Source: Cellulophaga fucicola
Lineage (GTDB): Bacteria > Bacteroidota > Bacteroidia > Flavobacteriales > Flavobacteriaceae
DNA: 64,000 nt
NCBI RefSeq assembly: GCF_900119145.1
Contig: NZ_FPIY01000003.1
Coordinates: 1 to 64,000 of the forward strand
Reading direction: 5' to 3'
The notes beneath the pieces were generated by a model. That model did no database searches, was not told where the DNA came from, and saw only the letters and a program-made list of their open reading frames with translations. The position numbers and the translations under genes were made by a program. Below are positions 37,230 to 47,000 of this stretch, in pieces (within the stretch, counting starts at the first letter, position 1; every line of letters starts with the position of its first letter).

Positions 37230-38195
37230 ATGGACAATAAAGAAAAGATAGCGTCTCAAATCTTAAAATTAGAAGAAAAATATAAAGGATCTGGACAAGA
37301 TTTAAGTTCTTATCTAGATGGCTTACTTTATGAAAAGTACCTTACCTATTGGGATTATATACATCTAGACACGCTATTAAGCTTACAAATACCTAGAACG
37401 CATTTCCCTGATGAAGAAATATTTATAATGTACCACCAAATTACAGAGTTGTACTTTAAACTTATTTTACATGAACAAAAACAAATTGTAGACGATAAAT
37501 CTCAAGATGTTGCTTTTTTTACAGAGAAAGCAAATAGAATAAACAGTTACTATAAAGTTCTTATTTCATCATTTAGTATTATGATAAATGGTATGGACAG
37601 GGAACAATTTTTAAAGTACAGAATGGCACTGCTTCCCGCAAGTGGCTTTCAATCTGCACAATACAGAATGATTGAGTTGTACTCGGCTCCTCTAGAAAAC
37701 TTAGTTCATAAAACTAAAAGAGATCAATTTTCATCAGAAGACAGTATAGAAGAACTTTACGAAGAAATTTACTGGAAAAACGGCGCAACAGATAAAGACA
37801 CTGGAGAAAAAACATTAACATTAAAACAGTTTGAGTATAGATATACTCCACGTTTAATACGCATTGCCAACCAGGTAAAAGAAAATACTATTTACCATAA
37901 ATATTTAGCACTCCCTAAAAAGAGTCAAGAAAACAAAGAATTAATAGATGCCTTAAAAGCATTAGATATTAATGCAAATGTTAACTGGCCGTTAATGCAT
38001 ATGGGTTCCGCTTACAGATATTTAGCAAAAGACAAAAAGCCTATAGATGCTACTGGAGGCACAAATTGGAAAGACTATTTGCCGCCAAGTTTTCAAAAAG
38101 TAGTGTTTTTTCCATATTTATATACAAAAGAAGAGTTAAATAATTGGGGAAAAGAATGGATAGACCATATCTTTAACCCCGAAAAATCTAAGTAA
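37230..38195 (+). CDS. Tryptophan 2,3-dioxygenase
   Basis: Haem enzyme that opens the indole ring of tryptophan to give N-formylkynurenine. A helical protein of 321 aa. The family segments are LHLDTLLSLQ-like HLDTLLSLQIPRTHF, the MYHQITELYFKLILHE helix near residue 67, and ASGFQSAQYRMIELYSAP near 140; the haem-binding His is probably in the WPLMHMGSAYRYL region near 255. Later pathway genes are not here. It overlaps the next start by one base (TAATG), so translation is coupled. Confidence 0.93.
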   Translation: MDNKEKIASQILKLEEKYKGSGQDLSSYLDGLLYEKYLTYWDYIHLDTLLSLQIPRTHFPDEEIFIMYHQITELYFKLILHEQKQIVDDKSQDVAFFTEKANRINSYYKVLISSFSIMINGMDREQFLKYRMALLPASGFQSAQYRMIELYSAPLENLVHKTKRDQFSSEDSIEELYEEIYWKNGATDKDTGEKTLTLKQFEYRYTPRLIRIANQVKENTIYHKYLALPKKSQENKELIDALKALDINANVNWPLMHMGSAYRYLAKDKKPIDATGGTNWKDYLPPSFQKVVFFPYLYTKEELNNWGKEWIDHIFNPEKSK

Positions 38196-39481
38196 TGCAA
38201 AAATTTATCCTCTTTCTTTTATCAATAACCACATTTATTTCTTGCAAGGATAGCAAGGTTAATAATAACAATGATGATTTACCAAAAGTTATAACTATAG
38301 AAAAACCTATAGTTGCAATGGAATATGGTTTTAACTTAGATAACTTTACGGTACTCCAAGACACTATTAGAAATGGCGACAGTTTTGGCGAACTAATGAC
38401 CAATAACAAGGTAGACTATCCTAAAATTCATAAAATATCTGAAGAATACAAAGATAGTTTTGATGTTCGTCGTATAAGAGTTGGTAAACCTTATGTTATT
38501 CTAAAATCTAAAGACACTACAGAAACAGCTCAATTTTTTATCTATGAAAACGATCGTATAAATTATACTGTTGTAGACCTTAGAGACTCTGTAAATGTTT
38601 ATAAAAAGAAAAAGAAAGTTACTTACGTAGAACGCGAAGCTTCAGGAATAATTAACACTTCTTTATCTGAAGCCATACTAGAACAAGGTATAGATTACAA
38701 TGTAACTAATAATTTATCTGAAATATATGCTTGGTCTATAGATTTCTTTAGACTACAAAAAGGAGATAAATTTAAAGTTATATATAAAGAACGTTACATT
38801 AACGATACAATTTATGCGGGATCAGAATCTATAGAAGCTGCTTATTTTGAACATAACGGAAAGCCCTTTTATGCTTTTGAATATACTACTGACTCTTTAA
38901 AACAAATTGCAGACTACTATGATCAAGAAGCAAACAACTTAAGAAGAGCATTTTTAAAAGCACCTATAAAGTTTAACTACAGAATATCTTCTCGCTATAA
39001 CCTAAACAGAAGAATAAAATATTACGGCTATAAAGTAAGGCCACACAAAGGAACAGATTATGCTGCAGCAATTGGCACACCTATTATTGCCACTGCTAAT
39101 GGTACCGTTGTAGAATCTACAAGACGTGGTGGTAATGGTAAATTTGTAAAAATAAAACACAACGGCACATACAGTACTCAGTATTTACATATGAAAAACC
39201 AAAACGTAAAAAAGGGTGAATATGTTTTACAAGGCGATGTTATTGGCTGGGTAGGTATGACCGGGAATACCGGAGGACCTCATGTTTGTTATCGATTCTG
39301 GAAAAACGGTAAACAAGTTGATCCTTTAAGAGAAAAATTACCAACGGCAGAGTCTATTGCAGATAGTTTAAAAACTGGTTATTTAGATTTTATAAACCCT
39401 AAAATGGCTCAGTTAGAAAAAATAGTTTACCCTAAAAAAATTATCACAGAAGACAAAGAAGAAAACATAATTAATCCATAA
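38195..39481 (+). CDS. M23-family (LytM-type) peptidoglycan endopeptidase, lipoprotein
   Basis: A 428-aa envelope protein with lipobox TFISC (Cys17), a LysM/OapA-like N-terminal part and an M23 zinc endopeptidase domain at about 275-390. Zinc ligands His and Asp are in [10 protein letters not shown] near residue 283. The second motif, usually H-x-H, reads [10 protein letters not shown] near 362, so the second ligand is Cys. I believe this variant is frequent in Bacteroidota. It likely cleaves peptidoglycan cross-links or activates an amidase. Start overlaps the TDO stop by one base. Confidence 0.9.
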   Translation: MQKFILFLLSITTFISCKDSKVNNNNDDLPKVITIEKPIVAMEYGFNLDNFTVLQDTIRNGDSFGELMTNNKVDYPKIHKISEEYKDSFDVRRIRVGKPYVILKSKDTTETAQFFIYENDRINYTVVDLRDSVNVYKKKKKVTYVEREASGIINTSLSEAILEQGIDYNVTNNLSEIYAWSIDFFRLQKGDKFKVIYKERYINDTIYAGSESIEAAYFEHNGKPFYAFEYTTDSLKQIADYYDQEANNLRRAFLKAPIKFNYRISSRYNLNRRIKYYGYKVRPHKGTDYAAAIGTPIIATANGTVVESTRRGGNGKFVKIKHNGTYSTQYLHMKNQNVKKGEYVLQGDVIGWVGMTGNTGGPHVCYRFWKNGKQVDPLREKLPTAESIADSLKTGYLDFINPKMAQLEKIVYPKKIITEDKEENIINP

Positions 39482-39483
39482 AA

Positions 39484-41130
39484 ATGGCATTACAGAACAC
39501 CAACCCTACTACAACTGCTGCTTGGCAAAAATTAAAAGAAAACTACAATAACACTAAAGATCTTAAGGTTAAAGATTTATTTAAGGATGATGAAAATCGT
39601 GCTAAAAAACTAACCATAGAGGATAAAGATTTTTTGTTTGATTATTCTAAACACAGAATTACAGAAGATACTGTAAAGCATTTACTAGAATTAGCAAACG
39701 AGGTTAATCTAAAAGATGCTATAAAAAGCTACTTTAAAGGAGAGCCAATAAACCAAACAGAAGGAAGAGCCGTTTTACATACTGCACTACGCGCAAAAGA
39801 ATCTGACTCTGTCTTAGTAGACGGAGAAAACATAATTCCTGAAATATACGCTGTAAAAGAAAAGATTAAAAACTACACAGAACGTATTATTTCTGGAGAA
39901 AGTAAAGGGTACACAGGCAAATCATTTACAGATGTTGTAAACATTGGTATTGGCGGATCAGATCTTGGACCTGCAATGGTTGTAGAATCGTTAAAATTCT
40001 ACAAAAACCATTTAAAAATGCATTTTGTTAGCAATGTAGATGGTGACCATGTTCGCGAAATACTTAAAGAGTTAAATCCAGAAACAACACTATTTGTTGT
40101 TGTCTCAAAAACATTTACAACACAAGAAACATTAAGCAACGCCACAACAATAAAAAAATGGTTTTTAAATCCTGAATTTAAAACCAAAGAAAGTGATATT
40201 GCTTTACATTTTGCAGCTGTATCTACAAATGCTACTAAAATAGCAGAATTTGGCATAGATGCTAATAACGTATTTCCTATGTGGGATTGGGTTGGCGGAC
40301 GCTTCTCTTTATGGAGTGCCGTAGGCCTTAGTATTGCCTTATCTGTAGGATTCGCTAATTTTGACAGTCTTTTAATGGGCGCCAATGAAATGGATGAGCA
40401 TTTTAAAAACACAGAGTTTTCAGAGAACATTCCAGTTATTTCTGCCCTACTAACTATATGGTACAACAACTTTTACAATGCAGAAACTGAAGCTATAATA
40501 CCTTACTCACAATACTTAAGTAGATTTTCCGCATATCTACAACAAGGTATTATGGAAAGTAATGGTAAAAGCGTAGATCGTAATGGCGAACCTGTTACTT
40601 ACCAAACGGGAACTATTATCTGGGGAGAACCAGGAACAAACTCGCAACATGCATTTTTTCAGTTAATACACCAAGGAACAAAAGTAATACCAGCAGAATT
40701 TATTGGCTTTAAAGAATCTTTATACGGTGATCAAGATCATCAAAATAAATTAATGGCCAATTTTATAGCGCAAACAGAAGCTTTATTAAATGGTAAGAGC
40801 AAAGAGGATGTTTTGTCTGAGCTAAAAGCAAAAGAATTAAGCGAAGAAGAAATAAAAAAATTACTTCCTTTTAAGGTTTTTGAAGGCAATAAACCTACAA
40901 CAACACTACTAATAAACAAATTAACTCCAAAAAGTTTAGGAAAATTAATAGCCCTTTATGAACACAAAATATTTGTTCAGGGTATAATTTGGAACATTTT
41001 CAGCTATGATCAGTGGGGTGTTGAGCTAGGCAAGCAATTAGCAAATAACATCTTAAAAGATATAAATGCTGACAAAAACGAAAAACACGACCCTTCTACA
41101 TTACAAATTCTACAAAATTTTAAGAAATAA
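39484..41130 (+). CDS. pgi: Glucose-6-phosphate isomerase
   Basis: Interconverts glucose-6-phosphate and fructose-6-phosphate in glycolysis and gluconeogenesis. It is 548 aa, typical of the long bacterial form. Signatures: [17 protein letters not shown] near residue 155, [34 protein letters not shown] near 265, the [18 protein letters not shown] catalytic segment near 385 and the final [23 protein letters not shown]. It follows the M23 gene by 2 nt and ends in a hairpin. Confidence 0.97.
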   Translation: MALQNTNPTTTAAWQKLKENYNNTKDLKVKDLFKDDENRAKKLTIEDKDFLFDYSKHRITEDTVKHLLELANEVNLKDAIKSYFKGEPINQTEGRAVLHTALRAKESDSVLVDGENIIPEIYAVKEKIKNYTERIISGESKGYTGKSFTDVVNIGIGGSDLGPAMVVESLKFYKNHLKMHFVSNVDGDHVREILKELNPETTLFVVVSKTFTTQETLSNATTIKKWFLNPEFKTKESDIALHFAAVSTNATKIAEFGIDANNVFPMWDWVGGRFSLWSAVGLSIALSVGFANFDSLLMGANEMDEHFKNTEFSENIPVISALLTIWYNNFYNAETEAIIPYSQYLSRFSAYLQQGIMESNGKSVDRNGEPVTYQTGTIIWGEPGTNSQHAFFQLIHQGTKVIPAEFIGFKESLYGDQDHQNKLMANFIAQTEALLNGKSKEDVLSELKAKELSEEEIKKLLPFKVFEGNKPTTTLLINKLTPKSLGKLIALYEHKIFVQGIIWNIFSYDQWGVELGKQLANNILKDINADKNEKHDPSTLQILQNFKK

Positions 41131-41148
41131 CATTTTCTAAAAGTTTTG

Positions 41149-41192
41149 TTAAAATGGCGTTGATAACTTCTTGTTTATCAACGCCATTTTAA
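41149..41192 (+). terminator. Terminator after pgi
   Basis: An 18-bp perfect inverted repeat, 41149-41166 pairing with 41175-41192 around an 8-nt loop, with A/T-rich ends. It closes the DUF3108-TDO-M23-pgi unit. Confidence 0.85.
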
Positions 41193-41205
41193 CTTAAATT
41201 TATGT

Positions 41206-41241
41206 TATTTTTGCGTTAACTGATTTAACATTCTGTTAACG
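41206..41241 (+). promoter_or_regulatory. -7 element and inverted repeat before the first nuclease-locus receptor
   Basis: TATTTTTG (41206-41213) is a -7 match. It abuts an inverted repeat: CGTTAAC (41214-41220) and GTTAACG (41235-41241), 14 nt apart, near the predicted transcription start about 90 nt before the TonB receptor ATG. The repeat could be an operator or an RNA stem. No regulator can be named. Confidence 0.35.
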
Positions 41242-41303
41242 TACAAGTTGTATAAATTATACACTTTTGTGCCGTTAATAAAAAACTAAAGAACAAAAGA
41301 AAA

Positions 41304-43838
41304 ATGAAAAAAAATTACTTCGTTTTTGTCGTTATGTTATTATGTACGGCATTCGCATTTTCACAAGGAACCATCACAGGTAAAATTATGGATGGTGACT
41401 TAGGAGGACCTCTACCAGGAGCAAGTGTAGTTGTAAAAGGAACTACAAATGGTATGGCTGCCGATTTTGACGGTAACTTTAGCATAACTGCCCCTAGTAA
41501 TTCTGGTGTTTTAGTTGTATCTTATATTGGATACATCACCAAAGAAATAAGCTTTAGCGCAATTGGTAATGTAGGCAAAATTACATTAATGCCAGATGCA
41601 GAAGCTCTTGAAGAAGTTGTTATTGTAGCTTCTGTAGCTGTAGACAGAAAAACTCCGGTTGCTGTTTCTACAATTAGTGCTGCTGACATTGAATTAAAAT
41701 TAGGAACACAGGAATTTCCTGAAGTTCTAAAATCTACACCTGGTGTATACGCTACCAAATCTGGTGGTGGTTTTGGTGATGGTAGAATTAACCTTAGAGG
41801 TTTTGACTCTGAAAATGTTGCTGTAATGATTAACGGGGTTCCTGTTAACGATATGGAAAACGGTAGAGTATACTGGAGTAACTGGGCTGGATTATCAGAC
41901 GTTACTTCTTCTATGCAAGTACAAAGAGGCTTAGGTGCTTCTAAAGTAGCTGTACCTTCTATTGGTGGTACTATAAACATTTTATCTAAAACTACAGACG
42001 TAGAAAAAGGTGGAAGTATTATTGGTGGTGTTGGTAACGATGGATACCAAAAGTATGGCGCTACTTTATCTACTGGTTTAATGGATAACGGATTTGCTGC
42101 TACAGTATCTGCTTCTAAAACAACTGGTGAAGGTTATGTAGACGGTACACAATTTAATGGTTTCAACTATTTTGTAAACATCTCTAAGCAGATTAATGAT
42201 AACCACAAATTATCTTTAACTTCTTTTGGTGCTCCACAAACACACGGACAACGTCAAAACAGAAGTTCTATTGATACATATAGAAACGCTGAAAGCGGAA
42301 TTAGATTTAACCCAGATTGGGGTTATAAGAATGGTCAAGTTACTCATATAGAAGATAACTTTTATCACAAGTCTCAAACGTCTTTAAACCACTATTGGAA
42401 TATAGATGACAAATCTATTTTATCATCTGCTGTTTATGCCTCTTGGGGTAAAGGTGGTGGTGGTGGTACTGCTGGTACTAACACAGATTTATTTAAAACT
42501 AGATTAGGTGGTTCAGATCAGCCAGTAGACTTAGACAATATTGTAGAAATTAACCGCGAAAATGGTCGTCAAGGTTTTGGTTCTGAAGCTTACTTAAGAG
42601 CTTCTGTAAACAACCACGAGTGGTTTGGATTTTTATCTACTTACAAAAACTCTTTAACTGAAAACTTAGATTTATTAGTAGGTATTGATTTAAGAGATTA
42701 CACTGGTGATCACTATTCTGAAGTTACAGATTTATTAGGTGGAAACTATGCTTTAGATAATGACAATGAAAACAACCCAAATGCTAGACTACAAGTAGGT
42801 GACAAACGTCAATACCATAACATTGGTAACGTAGGTTGGCAAGGTTTCTTTGCACAAGCAGAGTACTCTCAGGACAAGCTTTCTGCATTTTTATCTACTG
42901 CATTATCTAACACATCTTACCAAAGAATAGATTACTTTAACTACTTAGATTCTGATCCTGACCAAAAAACAGACAGATATAACTTTTTAGGATATAGTGC
43001 AAAAGGTGGTGCTAACTACAATATAGACGACAACCATAATGTTTTTGCTAATATTGGTTACTTTGAAAAAGCTGCAAACTTTGGTGGTGTATTTGTTGGA
43101 TTTGACAACGAAAACCAAAACCCAGATGCAGAAAACCAAAAAATATTTAGCGCTGAAATAGGATACGGTTACCGTAGTGAAAAATTAGCTGCTAATGTAA
43201 ATATTTACAGAACTACTTGGAATGACAGAACTGAAACAGCTACATTTAACAATCCTGATGGAACGTTAGGTACTGCAAATATTTTAGGAGTAAATGCATT
43301 GCACCAAGGTATAGAATTAGACTTTACATATAGAGCTACAGACGAATTAACTATAACAGGTATGGCTTCTTTTGGAGACTGGACATGGCAAAACAATGTT
43401 ACAGATGTAGAAATTTTTGATGAAGATCAAAACCTGGTTAACACGGTAGACATTTATATTAAAGATTTACATGTTGGTGATGCTGCACAAACTACAATGG
43501 CTTTAGGACTTAACTATGAGGTTATGCCTAAAACTAACTTAATCATAGATTACAACTACTATGATAACTTGTATGCTAACTACAATCCTAGTGAACGTGG
43601 AGACGCATCTACACCAGAAGCATGGAAAGTACCAGATTATGGTTTATTTGACGCAGGTTTAAGACACGGCTTTAAATTAGGCGAGTACGACACAACAATT
43701 ACTGTTAGAATGAACAATGTTTTTGATACAAGATACATTGCAGATGCACAAGATGGTGGTGACCACGATGCATTAACAGCTTCTGTTTTCTATGGTTTTG
43801 GAAGAACATTTAGCCTTAGCACAAAAATTAGATTTTAA
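41304..43838 (+). CDS. TonB-dependent receptor (SusC-like layout), nuclease locus receptor 1
   Basis: An outer-membrane receptor of 844 aa: signal peptide ending AFSQ, carboxypeptidase-like domain (GTITGKIMDGDLGGPLPGASVVVKGT to about 98), plug with INLRGFDSENVAVMINGVPVND near residue 160 and the marked segment NGRVYWSNWAGLSD, then a barrel ending FSLSTKIRF. The same NxW-G-L-x-D segment occurs in the receptor at 48127, so the two are related. It is followed by a repeat-built lipoprotein (19 nt gap). Ligand unknown; a nucleotide-containing or other polymer is inferred from the neighbours. Confidence 0.9.
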   Translation: MKKNYFVFVVMLLCTAFAFSQGTITGKIMDGDLGGPLPGASVVVKGTTNGMAADFDGNFSITAPSNSGVLVVSYIGYITKEISFSAIGNVGKITLMPDAEALEEVVIVASVAVDRKTPVAVSTISAADIELKLGTQEFPEVLKSTPGVYATKSGGGFGDGRINLRGFDSENVAVMINGVPVNDMENGRVYWSNWAGLSDVTSSMQVQRGLGASKVAVPSIGGTINILSKTTDVEKGGSIIGGVGNDGYQKYGATLSTGLMDNGFAATVSASKTTGEGYVDGTQFNGFNYFVNISKQINDNHKLSLTSFGAPQTHGQRQNRSSIDTYRNAESGIRFNPDWGYKNGQVTHIEDNFYHKSQTSLNHYWNIDDKSILSSAVYASWGKGGGGGTAGTNTDLFKTRLGGSDQPVDLDNIVEINRENGRQGFGSEAYLRASVNNHEWFGFLSTYKNSLTENLDLLVGIDLRDYTGDHYSEVTDLLGGNYALDNDNENNPNARLQVGDKRQYHNIGNVGWQGFFAQAEYSQDKLSAFLSTALSNTSYQRIDYFNYLDSDPDQKTDRYNFLGYSAKGGANYNIDDNHNVFANIGYFEKAANFGGVFVGFDNENQNPDAENQKIFSAEIGYGYRSEKLAANVNIYRTTWNDRTETATFNNPDGTLGTANILGVNALHQGIELDFTYRATDELTITGMASFGDWTWQNNVTDVEIFDEDQNLVNTVDIYIKDLHVGDAAQTTMALGLNYEVMPKTNLIIDYNYYDNLYANYNPSERGDASTPEAWKVPDYGLFDAGLRHGFKLGEYDTTITVRMNNVFDTRYIADAQDGGDHDALTASVFYGFGRTFSLSTKIRF

Positions 43839-43857
43839 TTAAAAAAGCATATTTAAG

Positions 43858-44991
43858 ATGAAAAAAATAATTTATTCACTAATCGCATTTGGGTTTATTT
43901 TCACCTCTTGTGATCCAATGGAAGACATAAATAAAGAATTAAACGTTTACAATGCAATTGATTCTGAAATTGGAAACCTAGAGTATACTTTTACAGCTGA
44001 TGATTACGCTGACTTTTTTGAGTTTGATTTTCCAAATTTTAGTTCTGTAGACGATGCAAAAGCATTAATACCTAACTACCTTACAGAAACTTACCCTTTT
44101 TTAGGTGTAACATATAATAACGATATCGAAGTTGAACAAGCATCTTCTGCTATAATGACTTTTGATTGGTATAACAAAATATCAACTTATGATGCTGAAG
44201 TTAGAGAGCTTACAGCTGAAGAACACAATGATATAACAGGTGATACTTATGGTAACTTTTCTGATGAAGATCATATATTCGATTTCTTAGCCGCTGAATA
44301 CCCTGCTGCTGAAGAAGGTGATTTTGTTTCTTTACGTTACGAGTATTACGCAGGTACTTCTGCAGAACTTACAGATGGTTTCTTATTTGAAAATGGATCT
44401 TGGACTAGATTTGCTGGTTTTACACCTGCAGAATATAATGCAATGGGAGAAAACTTCCCAAACTTCTCTAGCCATGATGAAGCGGCTTTAAAAATACCTG
44501 TAACTTTACCAGAACGTTTTAAGTTTGAAACAAAAGAAGCTGGTGATATTGCTGTTGCAACATACGAGTTATATACAAAAGTAGGTGAAGATGCAGATGG
44601 TAACGACATTAGAGGTACTGTTACGTATACAGCAAACTTTATATATAATGGTTCTACTTGGGCTAAATATAACAATGTAGCTACAGAAACAATTCAGTTT
44701 GCACACGATGGTATTACTTGGGTTCCTGACAATACAATTAAGTACACTTTAGCTGCTGCAGATTATGCATTAGTTGGTAATGATGCTTATGGAAACTTTG
44801 ACGTAAGAGAGGGCAAAGACGAAGCTACTGCTGAAGCAAGATTAGCTAAAATAAATACAATTTTATTAGCTAATTTCCCTAACGCAGAAGAAGGGCAAAA
44901 ATTCTCTGTATCATATAATGTATATTCTGGATCTAATGAGGTTTGGATTATGAATGTTATTTTAGAAGGTGGCGTTTACGTTCTACAATAG
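43858..44991 (+). CDS. Surface-type lipoprotein built of four tandem modules
   Basis: A 377-aa lipoprotein (lipobox FTSC, Cys18) with no domain known to me. It is made of four divergent copies of an approximately 70-110-residue module starting near residues 43, 118, 188 and 297. Each begins [FL]T/A-x-x-[DE]Y/H, has an N-F turn (FPNFSS, YGNFSD, FPNFSS, YGNFDV), and the second and fourth carry F/YP-x-A-E-E-G before an aromatic strand. It follows the TonB receptor by 19 nt, the position of a SusD-like partner, but bears no SusD signature. It ends in a terminator. Confidence 0.8.
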   Translation: MKKIIYSLIAFGFIFTSCDPMEDINKELNVYNAIDSEIGNLEYTFTADDYADFFEFDFPNFSSVDDAKALIPNYLTETYPFLGVTYNNDIEVEQASSAIMTFDWYNKISTYDAEVRELTAEEHNDITGDTYGNFSDEDHIFDFLAAEYPAAEEGDFVSLRYEYYAGTSAELTDGFLFENGSWTRFAGFTPAEYNAMGENFPNFSSHDEAALKIPVTLPERFKFETKEAGDIAVATYELYTKVGEDADGNDIRGTVTYTANFIYNGSTWAKYNNVATETIQFAHDGITWVPDNTIKYTLAAADYALVGNDAYGNFDVREGKDEATAEARLAKINTILLANFPNAEEGQKFSVSYNVYSGSNEVWIMNVILEGGVYVLQ

Positions 44992-45014
44992 AAAAATATT
45001 ACTTTAAAATATTT

Positions 45015-45049
45015 AACCTCTATCTAATTTATTTAGATAGAGGTTTTTT
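45015..45049 (+). terminator. Terminator after the four-module lipoprotein gene
   Basis: A 13-bp stem (45015-45027 with 45033-45045), 5-nt loop, then a T run. Confidence 0.92.
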
Positions 45050-45130
45050 CTTTAATTCCTTTAAAACTTTAATAAACAACACTTAATTTAGCAAAACACT
45101 AAAAATCACCGTAACTATTAGAAAGACTAG

Positions 45131-46501
45131 ATGATGATGAAACTAAACAAATCAGTAAAAAAGTACATTTACGTAACTGCTTTTTTTGCAATAACATTAG
45201 GTTGTAGCAGTTCAGACAGTGGTACAGATACACCAGACCCAACACCAGTTAACAAACCAATAGCCGTAAATGATGATGTTGCCGGTATAGAAAATGAAGC
45301 GTTAATTATAAGTACGCTTTTAAGCAACGACTCTAGAACAGGAGCTAGTATAACTTCTTTTGATGCTAATAGTACTGGTGGAGCAACAATTGCAGAGAAC
45401 AGAGATGGAACATACACATATACTCCGGTTACAGACTTCATTGGCGTAGATACTTTTACATACACTATTTGCGATTCTGAAGACACTCCTAATTGCTCTA
45501 CCGCAACAGTTACTGTTACTATAACAGACGAAGGAAACCCTGTTGCTATTGATGACGCCTACACAACAGTAGACAGCACCCCTATTACAATTACAACCGC
45601 CCTAAACAATGACACCACAACAGATGACGCTGTTTTAACATCTATAGATGGTTCTAGCACATCTGGTACGGTTGAATTAAATGAAGACGGACAAATTGTT
45701 TATACTCCACAAAATAATTTTACAGGAGAAGATTCTTTTACATATACTATTTGCGATAATGACAAACCAGAGCCAACTTGTGCTACTGCTACAATAACAA
45801 TAACAATTGCAGAAAGACTTAGCTTTAATATCCCTGCAGAGCTACAAAGCTATTATCAAAATGTTGCTTTTTCTAATAATGCCGATGTTACCTTTAATGC
45901 ATTAAAAGAACATACCACTAATAAACACACTACTATTTTATCTTACGGACAAAGACATAACTATTTATACAATGCAGATGAAGATGAAACTATTGCAGAT
46001 AACGTTATTTTAATGTATTCAGGAGAGAGTAGAGATTACAGAGAATATACTTCTGGTACAAACACACATTCTCCGCAGACGTTTAATACAGAACATATTT
46101 TTCCTCAATCTAAATTAGGATCAAATATAGCTGTTTCAGATTTACACCACTTGCGCTCTTGTGATGCAGTTGTAAACGAAAACAGAAGTAACTTTGCTTA
46201 TACAGATGGCTCTGGAGACTACCAACTAGTAGATGGTAAATGGTATCCTGGTGATGACTGGAGAGGTGATGTTGCACGTATGGTTTTATACCTAAACATT
46301 AGATACAACGAAGACTATACACAAGTAGGAACCTTAGATTTATTTTTAGCTTGGAACATAGCAGATCCGGTGTCTTCTTTTGAAGAACAAAGAAATAACG
46401 TAATTGAAGATGCTCAAGGAAATAGAAATCCACTTATAGATAACCCATATTTAGCAACCCTAATCTGGGGAGGAGAAAACGCAGAAAATAAGTGGGAATA
46501 A
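45131..46501 (+). CDS. Secreted endonuclease I lipoprotein with tandem Ig-like domains
   Basis: A 456-aa lipoprotein: lipobox TLGC (Cys25), Ser/Asp/Thr-rich linker, two tandem cadherin/VCBS-like Ig domains (about 42-132 and 135-228, each with D-x-F-T-Y-T-I-C-D), then an endonuclease I domain (233-456). That domain has FNTEHIFPQSKLG with His322, DLHHLRSCD near 337-345 and NENRSNFAY, the beta-beta-alpha-metal pattern of the EndA/NucM family. Such nucleases degrade DNA and RNA without sequence preference. Display on the cell surface is inferred from the lipobox and Ig stalk. It has no C-terminal T9SS signal. Confidence 0.9.
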   Translation: MMMKLNKSVKKYIYVTAFFAITLGCSSSDSGTDTPDPTPVNKPIAVNDDVAGIENEALIISTLLSNDSRTGASITSFDANSTGGATIAENRDGTYTYTPVTDFIGVDTFTYTICDSEDTPNCSTATVTVTITDEGNPVAIDDAYTTVDSTPITITTALNNDTTTDDAVLTSIDGSSTSGTVELNEDGQIVYTPQNNFTGEDSFTYTICDNDKPEPTCATATITITIAERLSFNIPAELQSYYQNVAFSNNADVTFNALKEHTTNKHTTILSYGQRHNYLYNADEDETIADNVILMYSGESRDYREYTSGTNTHSPQTFNTEHIFPQSKLGSNIAVSDLHHLRSCDAVVNENRSNFAYTDGSGDYQLVDGKWYPGDDWRGDVARMVLYLNIRYNEDYTQVGTLDLFLAWNIADPVSSFEEQRNNVIEDAQGNRNPLIDNPYLATLIWGGENAENKWE

Positions 46502-46560
46502 ACTAAAAATTCACTTTTAAATTCTTAATTTTTATTACTTTTATAGTTAAACAATTTACT

Positions 46561-46998
46561 ATGTATACTACTATTTTAAACTTACACTCTTTCTTTGCTT
46601 TTATTGTATTAGCAATTTTAATTTTAGCCGTTGTAAATGCAATATCTGGACTAATAAGTAAAAGAGATTTTAACTTAACTAAAGACTTTAGAGTCTCTTT
46701 GTTTGCGTTAATATTATCTCATATTCAATTACTAATTGGTTTACTATTATTTTTTGTATCGCCTAACGGATTTGGAGCTATTAAAGCAAATGGTATGGGT
46801 GGTCTAAGTTCTGCTGCTCGCCTATTGGCTGTAGAACATCCTTTTATAAACATCATTGCAATAGTACTTATTACAATTGGTTGGTCTAAACACAAAAAAG
46901 TAATGGAAAGTGCTAAGAAATTTAAATTAATAGCTATTTTTTACGGATTAGGCTTATTATGTTTTTTAAGTAGAATTCCTTGGGGACAATGGTTCTAA
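46561..46998 (+). CDS. Four-helix membrane protein, cytochrome b-like, unknown function
   Basis: A 145-aa membrane protein with four predicted helices and histidines in several of them (LNLHSFFAF, LILSHIQLL, AVEHPFINI), which invites a b-type haem idea, but I see no firm family signature. Relatives in Bacteroidota are often labelled cytochrome B, from memory. It lies between the two nuclease genes and its stop is two bases from that of the convergent EEP gene; it has no evident role in that locus. Confidence 0.7.
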   Translation: MYTTILNLHSFFAFIVLAILILAVVNAISGLISKRDFNLTKDFRVSLFALILSHIQLLIGLLLFFVSPNGFGAIKANGMGGLSSAARLLAVEHPFINIIAIVLITIGWSKHKKVMESAKKFKLIAIFYGLGLLCFLSRIPWGQWF

Positions 46999-47000
46999 GA

